Positions 12,885 through 24,750 of a stretch of DNA of 64,000 nt are shown here, piece by piece; within the stretch, counting starts at the first letter, position 1; every line of letters starts with the position of its first letter. Location: assembly GCA_963995505.1 (NCBI GenBank), contig OZ023181.1, forward strand, positions 21,076,221 to 21,140,220, written 5' to 3'. The position numbers were made by a program, and so were the translations under genes. Below the pieces are notes generated by a model. The model made no database searches and was not told the origin of the DNA. It was given only the letters and a program-made list of their open reading frames with translations. This DNA is from Hypericum androsaemum. Taxonomy: Eukaryota > Streptophyta > Magnoliopsida > Malpighiales > Hypericaceae.

Positions 12885-13595
12885 AGCACCTTTTGTAATT
12901 AAAAAAAGACACTTTACCCCTGTTGTGTTATGAAAATACCCAAAAAAGTCTCTGAGTTTTTAAAAAACTAAAATTATCATATTGAAAAGTCTATTATACC
13001 CCTCCCCGCCATCCCTCCAACTTCCCCACTGGCCGCCCCGCCATGTACCCCGCCCACTAACACTCCCTTGCTACTGTTGTTTTGCTTTGAAAAGACGAAA
13101 TTGCACGGTTCGTTATTTTATAGCTACAAGCAGTGGTCAAAAGTCAAAACCATGGAACACCCACAAAGATATCGGGCTAAATTTGGTCGAGAGTGTGATA
13201 ATTAAACAGAAGCTATCTAGAAGGGGGAAGAACTCCCCGAAGTTTGCCGAACAGTGGCTGCTTATCTGTGCCTTGGAGAGTGGTAGCTGTAGCGGTGACG
13301 TGGCCGCCGGGAAGTATACCAAGGTCCTGGAATATATAAACAAGCTATCCCAACTAATTTTTTCTTAATCTTCGAAAAGAATTTCTAAATCAAATTCTGA
13401 TGCTCTCTACCTTATGAGTGGCCAAGGGACACCGTGGCGGCCGATGTGAAAGTTGGAGGGAAAGATTAGATGTGATAGAGGACATAACCGACTTTTTAAT
13501 GTGATATTTCTAGTTTTTCGAAAATTCAGGGTTTTTTTATAGATATTTTCATAACACAAGGGGTAAAGTATCTATTTTTAGTAACATATGATACT
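12885..13595. mobile_element. Non-autonomous TIR element (about 0.7 kb)
   Basis: The ends are long imperfect inverted repeats. The left end holds CACTTTACCCCTGTTGTG and the right end, read in reverse, ACTTTACCCCTTGTGTTATG, with matching continuing for roughly 100 bp. The interior is more GC-rich than its surroundings and holds a 128-aa open frame (12,982-13,368) containing KPWNTHKDIGLNLVES and KFAEQWLLICALESG, which I do not recognise; it could be a captured gene fragment. Exact ends and TSD are unclear. Confidence 0.6.
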
Positions 13596-13617
13596 TAAGT
13601 GTTATTTATATAAAAAT

Positions 13618-13785
13618 AATATTAATTCTAAAAGTATTAGAAAATGCGGTAATTATAGAAACGTGTTCTGAATCTAGCTGGGATGCAGATTTTCGGCCCT
13701 CAAACAATAACACACCTTCCTAATTAAGCACATATATTTTATTTCATCTCTTCATGATATTCATTGCTATTATTTATAGGCATCC
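13618..13785. repeat. Direct repeat, right copy (about 165 bp)
   Basis: Partner of 12,681-12,845, in the same orientation. A shared block on both sides of a TIR element suggests a local duplication, or a composite element whose outer parts are direct repeats. Confidence 0.85.
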
Positions 13786-13789
13786 GTAA

Positions 13790-16040
13790 GTCTCATTAAA
13801 ATTTTGCAGAGATAAAACTTTTTGATAGAAAATTGCTGTATATAAATAGTATTCCCGATAACACCGCTATTATGATATTTCTACATTCCATTGATCGGAC
13901 TTTAAAAACGCACCTAATACGTCATTGTCTTTGTTATTATGGTAGCTAGATACATATTATTTAGCAAGTTTTTTAATTGCATGCGAGACCAATTTTTATC
14001 TTTTGTACACAGTGAGAAGGCCAGTCAAGCGCGCGTAAGTTTGAAAAATATTGCCGGTAATCAAAATAATCAAGTGCACGAAGAAGCATGCAGGCTAGTT
14101 GCAATATATGTTATTATGTATCATAAACTAATCACAAATTCTCTTTCAGAGAATAAGTATATTAATTAATAAATAATTATTCTAACTTAACAAAAATACT
14201 TCAATTTCCGTTATAATACCGCATTTTAGTTTTGCTACTTTTAGCATGAGAATTTGGATTAATAATTTACCAACACTACAACTTTTAACCAATATCCTAC
14301 AGATCATAGATGCAGCCGCAACAGAAAAGAGTAGTGATCCATTGATTTCAGTGTGCTGGTACGTATACATTGTTTTGAAATAGTGTGACCAAGAATGTTA
14401 GTTGAAAGTCAAAGGGTTGTAATTATTTGTATAGGTTGATGCTTTTGGTTGTAGTCACTTTTTCTTACTTTTTTGGTAAAATCACTTTGCCAAACATGCC
14501 ATAGAATAGCTGCAAGAAGCACTAACCATATCCACACTTTTTGTCTTTGCCTTGCAAGAGACCAAACTAATCTTGTTTAGATTATTGCACATATAGTTAA
14601 ATTGTGTATAACTATAAAAAATTCATCAATTTATTATTTTTAAATTCTCGATTGGATATGAAAATTTTAATAAATATTTCTGGCCGGTGAAACTCAACCC
14701 CCAAGGCACTATTGAATCCCAGATAATCTTAGGTAATAGTTAGCAACCTACCCAAGTGTGAGTGAGTGAATTAACGTCTGAGATTTTAGAGATAGTAACA
14801 TAAGTTATTCAAATAGTTAAGTATTTTCTGATCATTTTTGGAGATGTTTAGTGCCCAACGGCACTATTAGTATTGTGCACTGTGTGGACAATTGATAATT
14901 TTTTGATGGATAATAAAATTTTACATATTAGAATTTTTTTGTAGAACGGTCAATTCACGGGGGACCAATTAATTAAATCAATCTCGATATATAAAACATG
15001 TAAATCGTCTTGATTAAATGGACCCCCAAGACCAATCTTAAACACATGATATTGATGCGTCTCTGAAAATGGATGATTAAATAATTGGACTAAGGAAATC
15101 GTAAAGCTTAAAAGCGTAAAGACTCGCCCCTCGTACAAAGGAACACCTGACCACAAAACAACATATTAAGAGGATTTATATATGTTCCCATCTTCTCAAT
15201 TTCTTCCAGGCATTTCGTTTTTGGCATGTTCTAGTTCGTCGTCTTCGTTTATTTCCTCATGACGGGATGTGGAATATTACGAGCTGCCGATTACAGCACA
15301 TATTATAATCCCCAGTTAATTACAACTCGTGTCGACCTAATAATTAATCTGCCGATTACAACAAGATTTCCCCGAAAAAGGGAGGTTCAATCCAAACACA
15401 TGAAAAAAGAAAAAATAATAACTTTAAAGTTTTCTTATTTTCCCCTATTCTCCGGCATGGATTGCAATTGCATCATAGATTTTACCGCTTGCAATTTTCC
15501 CTCATTTTCTACTTTCCATCCCTTTTTAAACCCCAGCTTTATTAGTAAAGTATAAAGTTCAAGACAAAAGCTACAATGATGAAAGGAAATCTCCAAGCTG
15601 CTTTTGTAAATATAAAGCTAATTAAGGTCATGTAAATTTTGTAAAGTGCTCCATTACAATTACCAAGGATCACTTGATAACTTTAAGACAATTAAAGGTC
15701 ATTCTCTCTCTATCCATCTCTAAATGTTACAATCTCTCTCTCTCTCTCTCTCTAAGTTCAAAAGGTACAAAATAGATACGCATATTTACTCAGGCATATA
15801 ATATATAGTTTGATTTTGATGTCACACATCTTGGTAGGAGAATAGGACTTGCTTTTTTTTTCTTTCTCAATCTCCATGATCTTGTTGCTTTCTGTCTTCC
15901 TTGTCTCCTTGTCTTTTTTAGCCCCTTTTTCTCTTTTCCCTCCTCTTTCCTTTTGCTCCCCTTTTCTTCTTTTAATTTCTTTTTTTTTGTCCTTCTGATT
16001 TCCACCCCCTCTCCTCATCAGAGATATAATCATTTAAAAA
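13790..16040. other. Gene-free intergenic DNA with a (CT)n tract
   Basis: No supported gene. A (CT)10-type microsatellite lies at 15,733-15,753 and a long pyrimidine-rich stretch at 15,850-16,000. The Lys/Glu-rich frames opposite that stretch are composition artefacts. The far end is probably the 3' flank of the KANADI gene. Confidence 0.5.
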
Positions 16041-16081
16041 ATGAGTAGTGCAAATTGGACAAAGTAGTAATAAAATTAATA

Positions 16082-19000
16082 TCAATGTGGCCTGCCCAAT
16101 GTGAATTCCAAATTAGGCCTCTTGGGGCTTGTCCCTGAAAGAAGAGGTGATGAGCTCACATCTGATATTCTCTCATAGCTTGAACACTTTGGATCCATTT
16201 CCTTCTGTTGAGAAAAAATCCCAAAAATGATATTAGAAATCAATGTCGCAGAAAAAGTAGGGCAATCAGTTACCTATAGGAGGAGTGAATCACAAGTTAA
16301 GTATGAAGGAGGAATCAAAGGACAAATGGGACTCAGGGAATAATAGAATGTCTATCAAGGAAAAAGAAGCATTTCAAAGGTACATTTTGAAAGCCTGGTA
16401 AAGTGGTTCCATCTTTGTACAAATCCAAACATTTTTTCTTATAAAATATAAAATATGTAGTTATAATTAATATTTCACCTGCCTCCCCTTCTGACAATTT
16501 TTCATTTACATTTGACCCTTTTGCTTCTGAAATTTGATCTGAACTGTATATGGGGATGGTAAGGTCAACAGACGGGTTCAATGACCCAAGTCTCTAGGGA
16601 CTTAATTCAGATGGTAGGTGATGTAGGGTGTTGTCCTAGTAATAAATTTAGATGGGAAAGCTTCACATCTTCTTTCTTGTTGATTTGCCTGACCTTAATA
16701 AAGAAACAAAAAATTAAGGACCATTCTGCTTTTTTTTCCTTCACTCATTCCAACATGTATGGGTTAGATGGTCAATACAATTTCATTATGATTTGACGGA
16801 AGTACAAAGTTGAAACACCAGTAAAGTATAATTGTTGGTGTAACATATATTTACATTTTAAAAAATGTATGGGTTGGATGGAAATTTTCAATGTGAATGA
16901 CATTATTATTTATAATAAGAATGTAAATAGATGAAAAAAATCTTTCGGTACCTCAAAAGATGGTAAGCAAGCACTAGAATCCTTTGGTTTCCCGTGCAGC
17001 CAAGCTTCCCTGTCACAAGCAAATCAGAAATTTTTTTGAAGATTAAGATTAAGAGAATTATTTAAAATTCTATATGATTGTAGCCATGCAAAAAAGGAAG
17101 ACATCCATGTGGTAGCCCATTACATTATACAAAATAGGTATAAATGGAGTTTCTTTAGGCAACTTTGGCACCAAATGTTAATTCCACTAATGAAAGATAT
17201 CAAAAGGGCTTAGCTTTGGCACCGAGTCTCCTAAGAGTAGGCCCCACTTTTTTAATCCTCTAAATCAGAGCCCACGAAATCCAAAGGAAGGAGATATCTA
17301 CAATTTTAATGTGGATTTTGTCAATGGCAGTTCTCCAATGTCATGAAATGGGAGGAGAGTGGGGGTGGGTTTCTTTTTTTACCTCCTTTTCACCCACTAC
17401 TAGAAAGATGAAACATAATTGCCCCATTATGGAGCTTCAATCTTCAAAAGTCTTGGACTGACAGGAAGAACAAAAATCTTGTGAAATCATTTCTCCATCA
17501 TTTCTTGTGACCTCTCCTCTTGCATGCAACTACTACATATCTATGTTTCTATAAATGCCACATAGTATCCGGACGTCTACTTGATCAACTAATTCAGGTT
17601 TGATTAACGATTATCAATTGTAGGATTGTTGAGTTTTCAGAACTTAAACTCGAGACTTAAAACCAAAAAGAAGGACTTCGGAGTGAACAAACGTATAATA
17701 CATCAAGGTAGTCATGTTTGACGAATATATCTATCTAAATATTTGGACAAAGCCAAGGAGTAGTACTGCAATGGGAATAATCTTATGTAAGAAGTGGAAA
17801 CCAATTATGTTGTTTTAAGCTGTCCTTTTTTATTCCATCCAGGCAAAAAGCAGTTACCAACTCATACGGAGCAGGAACAGACAATAGGAAGACCAAATGA
17901 TGCTCTCTTTACCATAAAGAAGAAAAAATTAACAAGAAAAGTAGATCAGTACTAGGCTTCACCTTGAAGAATTGCTCCATAGGCCACGATACGTGTTGTC
18001 CTGATGATGACCATTTGGTCTTGCTTGTTGATTTGGTAGCTCTGACCTTCTTGGATTTTGAATTTCAAGCACCATATCTTCCGAAGTATTATCTCCTGAC
18101 GACCCATTGTCGTATAAATCTGATTGTGTTTGAATATTAACAGCTGCTAATTAGTTAAGAGAGATGGAAAATAAGAGTGCCATGCACGACATAGTTTCTT
18201 TTTTTTAAACTAACCCGAGAGTATCGATTAATCCGGCTTTGAGCTGGTCCTTAATTTTTTACTAGCTAGTTTTAAGCAATTGTATTCAAAGAGCCTGAAT
18301 TAGAACTACCTCGCACTAGTTGATTAACTAAATGTGTCTACTATTTCCAAGAGCTTTTTATCACTATTTAAAAATATTAACTAGTTCGAACATGGATTAG
18401 TGGACCTCCTGGGTGTCTGAATATTAATCGGTTTCGGGAAAAAGTTGCCTTTTGAAGGTGATTAAAGCAAGAGTAATAACCTGAAGAAGCCGCGGCTCTG
18501 TCCGTGGTTTTCACCGTTCGATACATCTGAAATTAGAGTAGACAAACAGTGATGAATTTTCCAGGTACCAAATTAGAATACATAGCATCCGATCAAAGTT
18601 CAAACTAAATGGTACCAAATTACTGTATGAAAAATTAGAAGTTGTGGCTTTAGAACAGTCCATTGAAAGATTTAAACAGGAAGCGGAGACCACCGGTAAA
18701 GCAGTACATTATTCACTGCCGACTCAGTACACAACTGTGAAGAAACAGTGGAGAGATAAAAATTGTGTACTATAAGCTTAAACACAAAAATAAATATAGA
18801 GGCCAACATATAAAATTATATGAATGCGGGCTATTAAACATGGTTAAAGAGAGTTGCGTGAGAAGAAGAAAAAACCCAATAATCTGAGGAAGAATATCAT
18901 TGAGAAATGATGATGTTCTGTACTTGTTTTGTTCCTATCCTTTTTCTCTCTGGAGGAAGAGAAAATTCGCCACAGTGAAAAATTGACAGAGAGACTGTGT

Positions 19001-20531
19001 TTTGAAATCTCCAAGCTGGAGTTTGTCTTACTTGATTTCTAATATCGAAAATGTCCGAGGGACAGTGTGGTTTCTAAAAAAATGTTATTGAAAAAACTAA
19101 CCGTAAAATATCGTCCCACAATGCTTAATTTCTGAATATGAGTGATTAAAAAAATTGAAAATATCCAACCTCCCTCTCTCTCCTATTGATGTTACCCTTT
19201 TCTTTTTTACTTGGGATGGTTCGTTCTTCCAGGCAAAAAAGCTGTTTATTAGCTACCAGAGTATCAGATCTAGTAGAAAAAGAAGTGCTAAGGATTAGAG
19301 ACACTCTCTCTAGGGAAACATTGGAATTGGTGGATCAAGTGACCTTCCTCCATTGTAGAGCATCACTAGGCCCTCCCTCTATTAAAAGCTGAGCTGAAGG
19401 TAGGTTTCCCAGTGTCTTCACATCCATCATCATTAACAACATAATTGGTGGATCAATTCCATACTCCACCAGCCAAAAATATTATATATATATTTATTTA
19501 TTTAAAAAGAACAAGGAGATAGATAATGTTCAAGCTTAAGAATGGTTGAAAGGGAGAGGATCATTTCACCTGGAGATGAGATTTAACATGAGCCAAGGTG
19601 AGATCCTTCACATCCATGAGCTCAAGAACTGACTTGGGTGTTGCCCCTGCAATATTTAAAAGATCAACATTTAAAATCACATTCTCTCAAAACTTCCATA
19701 AAGTTGTAGAAAAGCTTTGGTAAAAAAGAAGAAAGAACATATCACTAAAAAGCTTGTAATAAGGACAAAGCAAGGAAGGAAAAGAAAAGAAAGCCTACTT
19801 TCATGGCCACCGAGAAGCTCAACGGCATGGACAAAGCGGGCATGGAGAGTGGTTGTCCACCTCATCCTAGGAGCCCTCATGCTTCTCTTAGCCGGGAACC
19901 TCGACATGAACCTCGACCTCATCAACCCGCCTCCCGGGTGAGCCTGGAATGGGCTCATACCTCCACCACTAGCACTTGAACTTATACTAACGGGAGCGGC
20001 TGCCTGGTGGGAGCATGAGGTTATTACATTGTCCAAAGGGAGGTGGCTTGAGATTGGGAAAGGGAGATGAGGATGAGGATTCTGTTGGGTTTGGTATACT
20101 GGGATTCCTCTGATGGGTCTCACGAGGCCAAGGTCTTGAGGGTTTATTAGGCCATGTGGATGTTGGTATAATACTGGTTGCTGGTGGTGGTGGTGGTAGA
20201 TGATGTTGTTGTTAGTACGAGGGTTCGAAGTCGAAAAGGAAGTGTTCGTGCCTTGGAGGGGAGCCGGATGATGATGATGATGGTGGTGTTGATGATTGGT
20301 AGCCCTTGGATTGGACAAGGAGAGCTCAAAGCTAGAGGAGTGATGATCTGTTTGTTTGGTTCTGGAGTGATCTAGGGCCCTCTTCCAGAAACCCAAGTCC
20401 ATTTCCTCCTCCTCTTCGGCCTCCTCGTCTCGCTTCGATGACGGCCGCCTCCATGGTGGCGTTGGCTTTGTGTTTGGTGGGCTGATCTGGAGGGATAGGT
20501 CAGGCTGAGCTGGGAACAGCTCCATAGCCAA
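16082..20531 (-). CDS. KAN2: KANADI2-type GARP transcription factor
   Basis: Six exons on the minus strand join in phase to 405 codons plus stop: 20531-19799, 19646-19570, 18526-18481, 18143-17963, 17009-16952 and 16204-16082. The N-terminus (ELFPAQPDLSLQISPPN) is the KAN2 hallmark. His-rich runs fill residues 80-120. The GARP DNA-binding domain crosses exons 1-3 (KRSMRAPRMRWTTTLHARF, then ERATPKSVLELMDVKDLTL, AHVKSHLQ, MYRTVKTTD). The tail has YDNGSSGDN, GLWSNSS, CSSYERIS and the family ending NLEFTLGRPH. KANADI factors are nuclear repressors that set abaxial (lower) organ identity. Arabidopsis KAN2 is 388 aa, so length fits. Start: Met1, or Met3 at 20525, which matches the Arabidopsis start. 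The intron before the MYRTVK exon is about 1 kb. An open stretch at 16,496-16,580 (MNPSVDLTIPIYSS) lies in the last intron and is not needed for phase. Confidence 0.94.
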
Positions 20532-20980
20532 ACAACACCTTATTTTTAGAGCCTACCTTAGCTTAAACTTAACCCCTTCTCCTAAAATATATTGTGTTAA
20601 ATATTTAGTTTTTTTTCCTTGGAAATTAAAGATGGAGTAGGAGGTGAGGAGAGGAGAGGGTTTCCTCTGGGATAGAGAAGGAAGGAAGGAAGAAAGAGAA
20701 GGAAATGACAAGGGATGAAGTTAGTGAATGGTTGTTTCTTTCTTTTGTGTGAAGTATATGTGAGAAAATGACACTTCTTGAGAGAGAGAGAGAGAGATAC
20801 AGAAAGTGAGGCTTGTTCCTTTCTTTTGTGGACGTGGGGTGAGAAAAAATTAGGGGAGAGAAAAGTTAATTTACAGGGACAAAAGACTACAATTGATTCC
20901 TTTTTTACCGCTGATATTCCTTCCATTTGAGGTGCCTTTTTGGATTTTTTTTTCCTTTCAACCAAAAAGATCAATGGGTG
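20532..20980 (-). promoter_or_regulatory. 5' leader and proximal promoter of the KAN2-like gene
   Basis: Upstream of the start codon the coding strand is rich in CT (TC runs near 20,783-20,798 and 20,640-20,700), typical of plant leaders and Y-patch promoters. I see no clear TATA box. Confidence 0.4.
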
Positions 20981-21120
20981 TTGATTTCACAATATCAATA
21001 TGAACTAATATATTAAGATTTTTTTTACAATTTCTTTTATTTATATTTAACCCTACAACGTTTTCTTTACCCTCCAAAATTTTTTTGAATAGTTTTTGTG
21101 TGGTGTGATTATTATAAAAC

Positions 21121-21532
21121 TGTTGCGGGGAAAAGGGTACAAGAACGTCAAGAAGACCAAGAACAGATTCAGAATAGTCGGCCTAACGGAGAGGGAAACA
21201 AATGACTAAGCTAGGGAAAAGCCAATGTAAATAACTAAGCAAGACTATGGTTGTTGTTCTATGTTGTGTTTATGTCTCTCATCTTTGTTCAAACTCTCCT
21301 TATATAGAGGGTCTTGACCAAGTCCTGATCCTTCAATGTAAGAAACTCGGCTCAAAATAGGAAAATACTAAACTCAAGGTGAGACCCATGGCGACCCGAG
21401 ATGATACGTCCCAATTCGAGATCCAAAGTGAGATGTCCTAAATCGAGACACAAGACAAGACATCCCAGGATAAGGACGACCAACAACATCTCAACGACCT
21501 TCTTGATCATTAATATTTTTTGTACCTCAACA
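21121..21532. mobile_element. Solo LTR, 412 bp, TSD AAAAC
   Basis: The segment starts TGTTGCGG and ends CCTCAACA (5'-TG...CA-3' with TGTTG/CAACA inverted ends) and is flanked on both sides by AAAAC (21,116-21,120 and 21,533-21,537). An internal TATATAG (about 21,301) fits an LTR promoter. No internal retroelement sequence is next to it, so it is a solo LTR left by recombination. It lies about 590 bp upstream of the KAN2-like start codon. Confidence 0.85.
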
Positions 21533-21537
21533 AAAAC

Positions 21538-22370
21538 TACTTTGTTGATCCACGTAGTATGAAATTAACATATTTCTATTAATATTTTAAATTTAAACAT
21601 TATAAATGGAGCTCGGGAGAGCCACTCTTGTAATAGTGTCGACCATGTTAAACATTGGATTAATGGTAACTTGACAACAAATACCACAATGTCGAAAACA
21701 AAAAATAATTCATATTTTTTTAGAAACAAAATATTTCATATTTTGATGAGAAAGTAAAAGCTAGAATTTAGTGCAACTTTTAACGTGTGTTGCATTTGTC
21801 CCTCAGCTATTACTCGTATACTTTTTTTGCCTTTCCAAGCCCACACATGCACTATTTTTGGCCCGAAACCCAAGCCATGAAGCTAACGTTTTCTAACAAT
21901 ATGCCATGGCCATTGTCCCTAGATAAAGCACATGCACATGATTACCAACATCCTATTTTTTCCCCTAAGCTAGGGTTTTTCCTCATCACCCCAATTTGCA
22001 AACCACTCATTATTGTGATCATGATGAAACCCTAGCCCTGTAATCATCATCAATACCCTCATTAATCTCCAGGCAATTCCCTGTACTTTCTCTTTTCAAA
22101 CTTTTGACTGCCTTCATTTTAAGGTACATGGTCATTTTCCTCTCGTTAGAAATTGAAAAGTCTGGTTCTTTTTTCATATTCCAAGGGATACAGTAGTTAA
22201 TTAATTAATTAAAACCATCCGGGGGCCTACAATATTTGACCTCGTTTAAAGACAAATTTACCTCGCGGTCGTCCTCTCAACCCGGTCCGATCACGAGGCA
22301 TGTAGGTCAGTGCAGTGCCCACATAGATCGTAGATGTTTAGGACGACAACTATGTCCTTTTTTTCTTGGA
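21538..22370. other. Intergenic DNA, no supported gene
   Basis: AT-rich DNA with no splice-linked frame or terminal repeats that I can identify. Confidence 0.45.
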
Positions 22371-22371
22371 G

Positions 22372-22375
<4 letters not shown>

Positions 22376-22422
<47 letters not shown>
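22376..22422. repeat. (TA)n microsatellite
   Basis: About 23 perfect TA units. Likely length-polymorphic and prone to assembly slippage. Confidence 0.95.
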
Positions 22423-22427
<5 letters not shown>

Positions 22428-22662
22428 TAAAAAATAGCAAATATTTGGTGTATTTTTTTGTGGTTTAAATTCACCGAATAATTTTAAAAAGACCCTCTAC
22501 ACGTATAACTTGATGTAATCTATAGTTAGAATTTTACCAAGTTAGAATTTTATAGTAGATTATACATCATTCATTTTCTCTCTCCTAAACTTTAGTGAGA
22601 AATCAATTGTCTAAATGTTCAAATTCATACGAAAAGATGAGTCTAAAATTACTCAAATACAG

Positions 22663-23047
22663 AGGGAGATTTGGTCCTGGAAGGCCAAATCCAACCAAGA
22701 CCGTCCTGGACGATTCAATAGTTGATTTAGTTATGATTCAATGGTTCACTTAATTATGATTCAATGGTCTAGCTAGTTATGATTCAATGGTCCGTTGTTT
22801 CCCGTCCCAGATAAATCGGGGTCCGTCCCAGTTACACAGTTACGATTCAATGGTTTACTCAGCTACGATTCAATAGTTTACTCAGTTACGATTCAATGGT
22901 TTACCCAGTTATGATTCAATGGTTGTGGGCTTTTTTTATTTTGCACCCCCGTATTTCTGCATTTTTACAAAATAGTCCCCGCGTGTCCTTCAATAAAAAT
23001 CCTCCAGCACCGTGCTGGATTTGGCCTCCAGGACCAAATCCGGTCCC
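22663..23047. mobile_element. hAT-like MITE, 385 bp, 8-bp TSD AAATACAG
   Basis: The ends carry inverted copies of a GGATTTGGTCCTGG..GGCCAAATCC motif (left 22,668-22,692, right 23,016-23,043). The outer ends GGG/CCC are flanked by AAATACAG on both sides (22,655-22,662 and 23,048-23,055). The interior holds about eight imperfect copies of GATTCAATGGT spaced roughly 20 bp apart. TSD length and short TIRs point to hAT; there is no coding capacity. Confidence 0.85.
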
Positions 23048-23283
23048 AAATACAGAACAAGCCAAGTAAAGGCTTTTCTGCTTATAAAAAAACTTTTCGT
23101 GGTTGTCAGGTTATAATTATCTAAAATTAGATTTAAAAGACATGTTTTCCTGGATATTCCTAAAATCTGTTTGTGGCAAATGAGATTTAGAGTTATGTAC
23201 CTCGCAGATAATAAGTTTTTAGATTTTGTTTTCAGAGTCCTTTTTCGTTTCATATACAAAAAAAAAGTTCCATTTTTGCTAAC

Positions 23284-24519
23284 CTAATTATCCCTTGTCC
23301 CAAATATTTGATCACCCTCCCTCTCAGGTCCCTCTCGGGTCCTGGATTTTTTAAAATAATTTTACAGTCCCCCGTATTTTGTTATATTATATTATCGGAT
23401 CTTTCGCTGAAGTCATCTGCTTTTTTTTTAATTTTTGATCATAAAAATAACTTTTATATCTCTCTAATCATCTACTCAGACAAACAATTAAAGCTTGGGG
23501 TTGATTGACGTCGTACTCCGCCGGCAATTCCACAAGTCGACCTCCCATCGACGTACACTGCCGGCGACGACCAAAACCCAATTAAACGATCCAACAACAG
23601 GAATCCTAAAAATTTTTCCCCAATTTGCCCTCGTCGTTGACTTGTGGAATTTTTGCTTGTCGTCGTCGAGCTGAGTCACCAATCGTCTTCAATAGAGCAA
23701 CACGGCGGGCCCGGGACGAGGACGAACTCAGTGGCTGTCCTCCAAGAACAAGCCCAGGCAGAAGCCACCGTTTGCCCTCTATTTTGCTACAGTCAATTCG
23801 TCGTCGGAGCGGGTGCAAATCAAGAAGTCTCCCCTTGGGGAGAGGGTTGACCGTTGATTATGATTTGGTATCGATTGAGATTTGGATCGATTGATTTTTT
23901 ACGGAGGAACCTAATGAACGCCGTCAATCGATTGATGGGAGATGGGACTCGAAAAGAAGATAGAGCACGTCGGGGTCCAGTTCTTGTTCTTCGCCATCAA
24001 CGTTGGGGTCCAGTTCAGAGCCATCGGGCCAAGCCCGGACGACCCAGCTCAGAATCATCTCGCCGACGTCCTCCTGCCTTGAACCTCGTCAATCACCGCC
24101 AAGGATGTGTTCGAGGATGATTGATGGGGCTGATATTGGAACTCTAATGTCGAACATTGGGGATTTGGGGTTTCTTTCAATTTTCGGGTAGATTTCACAC
24201 CCGTCCTTTGAAAAGATTGAAGATTTCATGCTGGAGTTAATTTGTGGATTGATTTTGGTGTTCATCGGAGGTATTCACCGGAGAAGACATCCAGAAGTTG
24301 GTGTTTAATCGGAGAAGAGCACCGGAGTTTCAGGTCAATCGGAGATAAGGGTATAATAGTCATTTCAGATTAAAAAATAATAAATTGATTGATGACGTCA
24401 GCGAATGACTCGAGAGTATAATAAATCCAAACACAAAAGATGGTAAAATTATTTTCGAAAATCCATGAACCAAAAAAAAAAACCAAATACCAGAGACAAA
24501 AGGATAATTTACCCTAAAT
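23284..24519. mobile_element. Long-TIR element with GC-rich core (MULE-like)
   Basis: The first and last about 150 bp are imperfect inverted repeats. The left end has AATTATCCC, then TTTTAAAATAATTTTAC, then CGCTGAAGTCATC. The right end, reversed, has AATTATCC, then TTCGAAAATAATTTTAC, then CGCTGACGTCATC. The core (23,500-24,350) is strikingly GC-rich and CG-rich against AT-rich surroundings, which suggests captured host sequence, but I recognise no gene in it. A TSD could not be fixed with certainty. Confidence 0.6.
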
Positions 24520-24750
24520 AAAAATATCGAGCCTAATGATAAAGTTTCACCTATATAATAATTTAGAGTTACGTGTTAATGTACGAAACTTTATGAGTGT
24601 GTATTTTCGGACTACTTTTTTATTTAGTGGAAAACGGATAGAGAGAAAATGTAAAAATATTTTTTTAGAGAAAAATATTTCATTCATTAATATGATCAAA
24701 TCCAAGAATGTACCATTACAAAACATCACATGTGATAGGCAAAACCAAAA

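Noticed and set aside
15758..16033. Lys/Glu-rich frames opposite a pyrimidine-rich stretch
   Set aside because: Low-complexity composition with no splice context; explained by the poly-pyrimidine tract.
16333..16581. Possible extra KAN2 exon (MNPSVDLTIPIYSS...)
   Set aside because: Exons on either side join in phase 0 without it and match the family order; it lies in the last intron. A rare alternative exon cannot be excluded.
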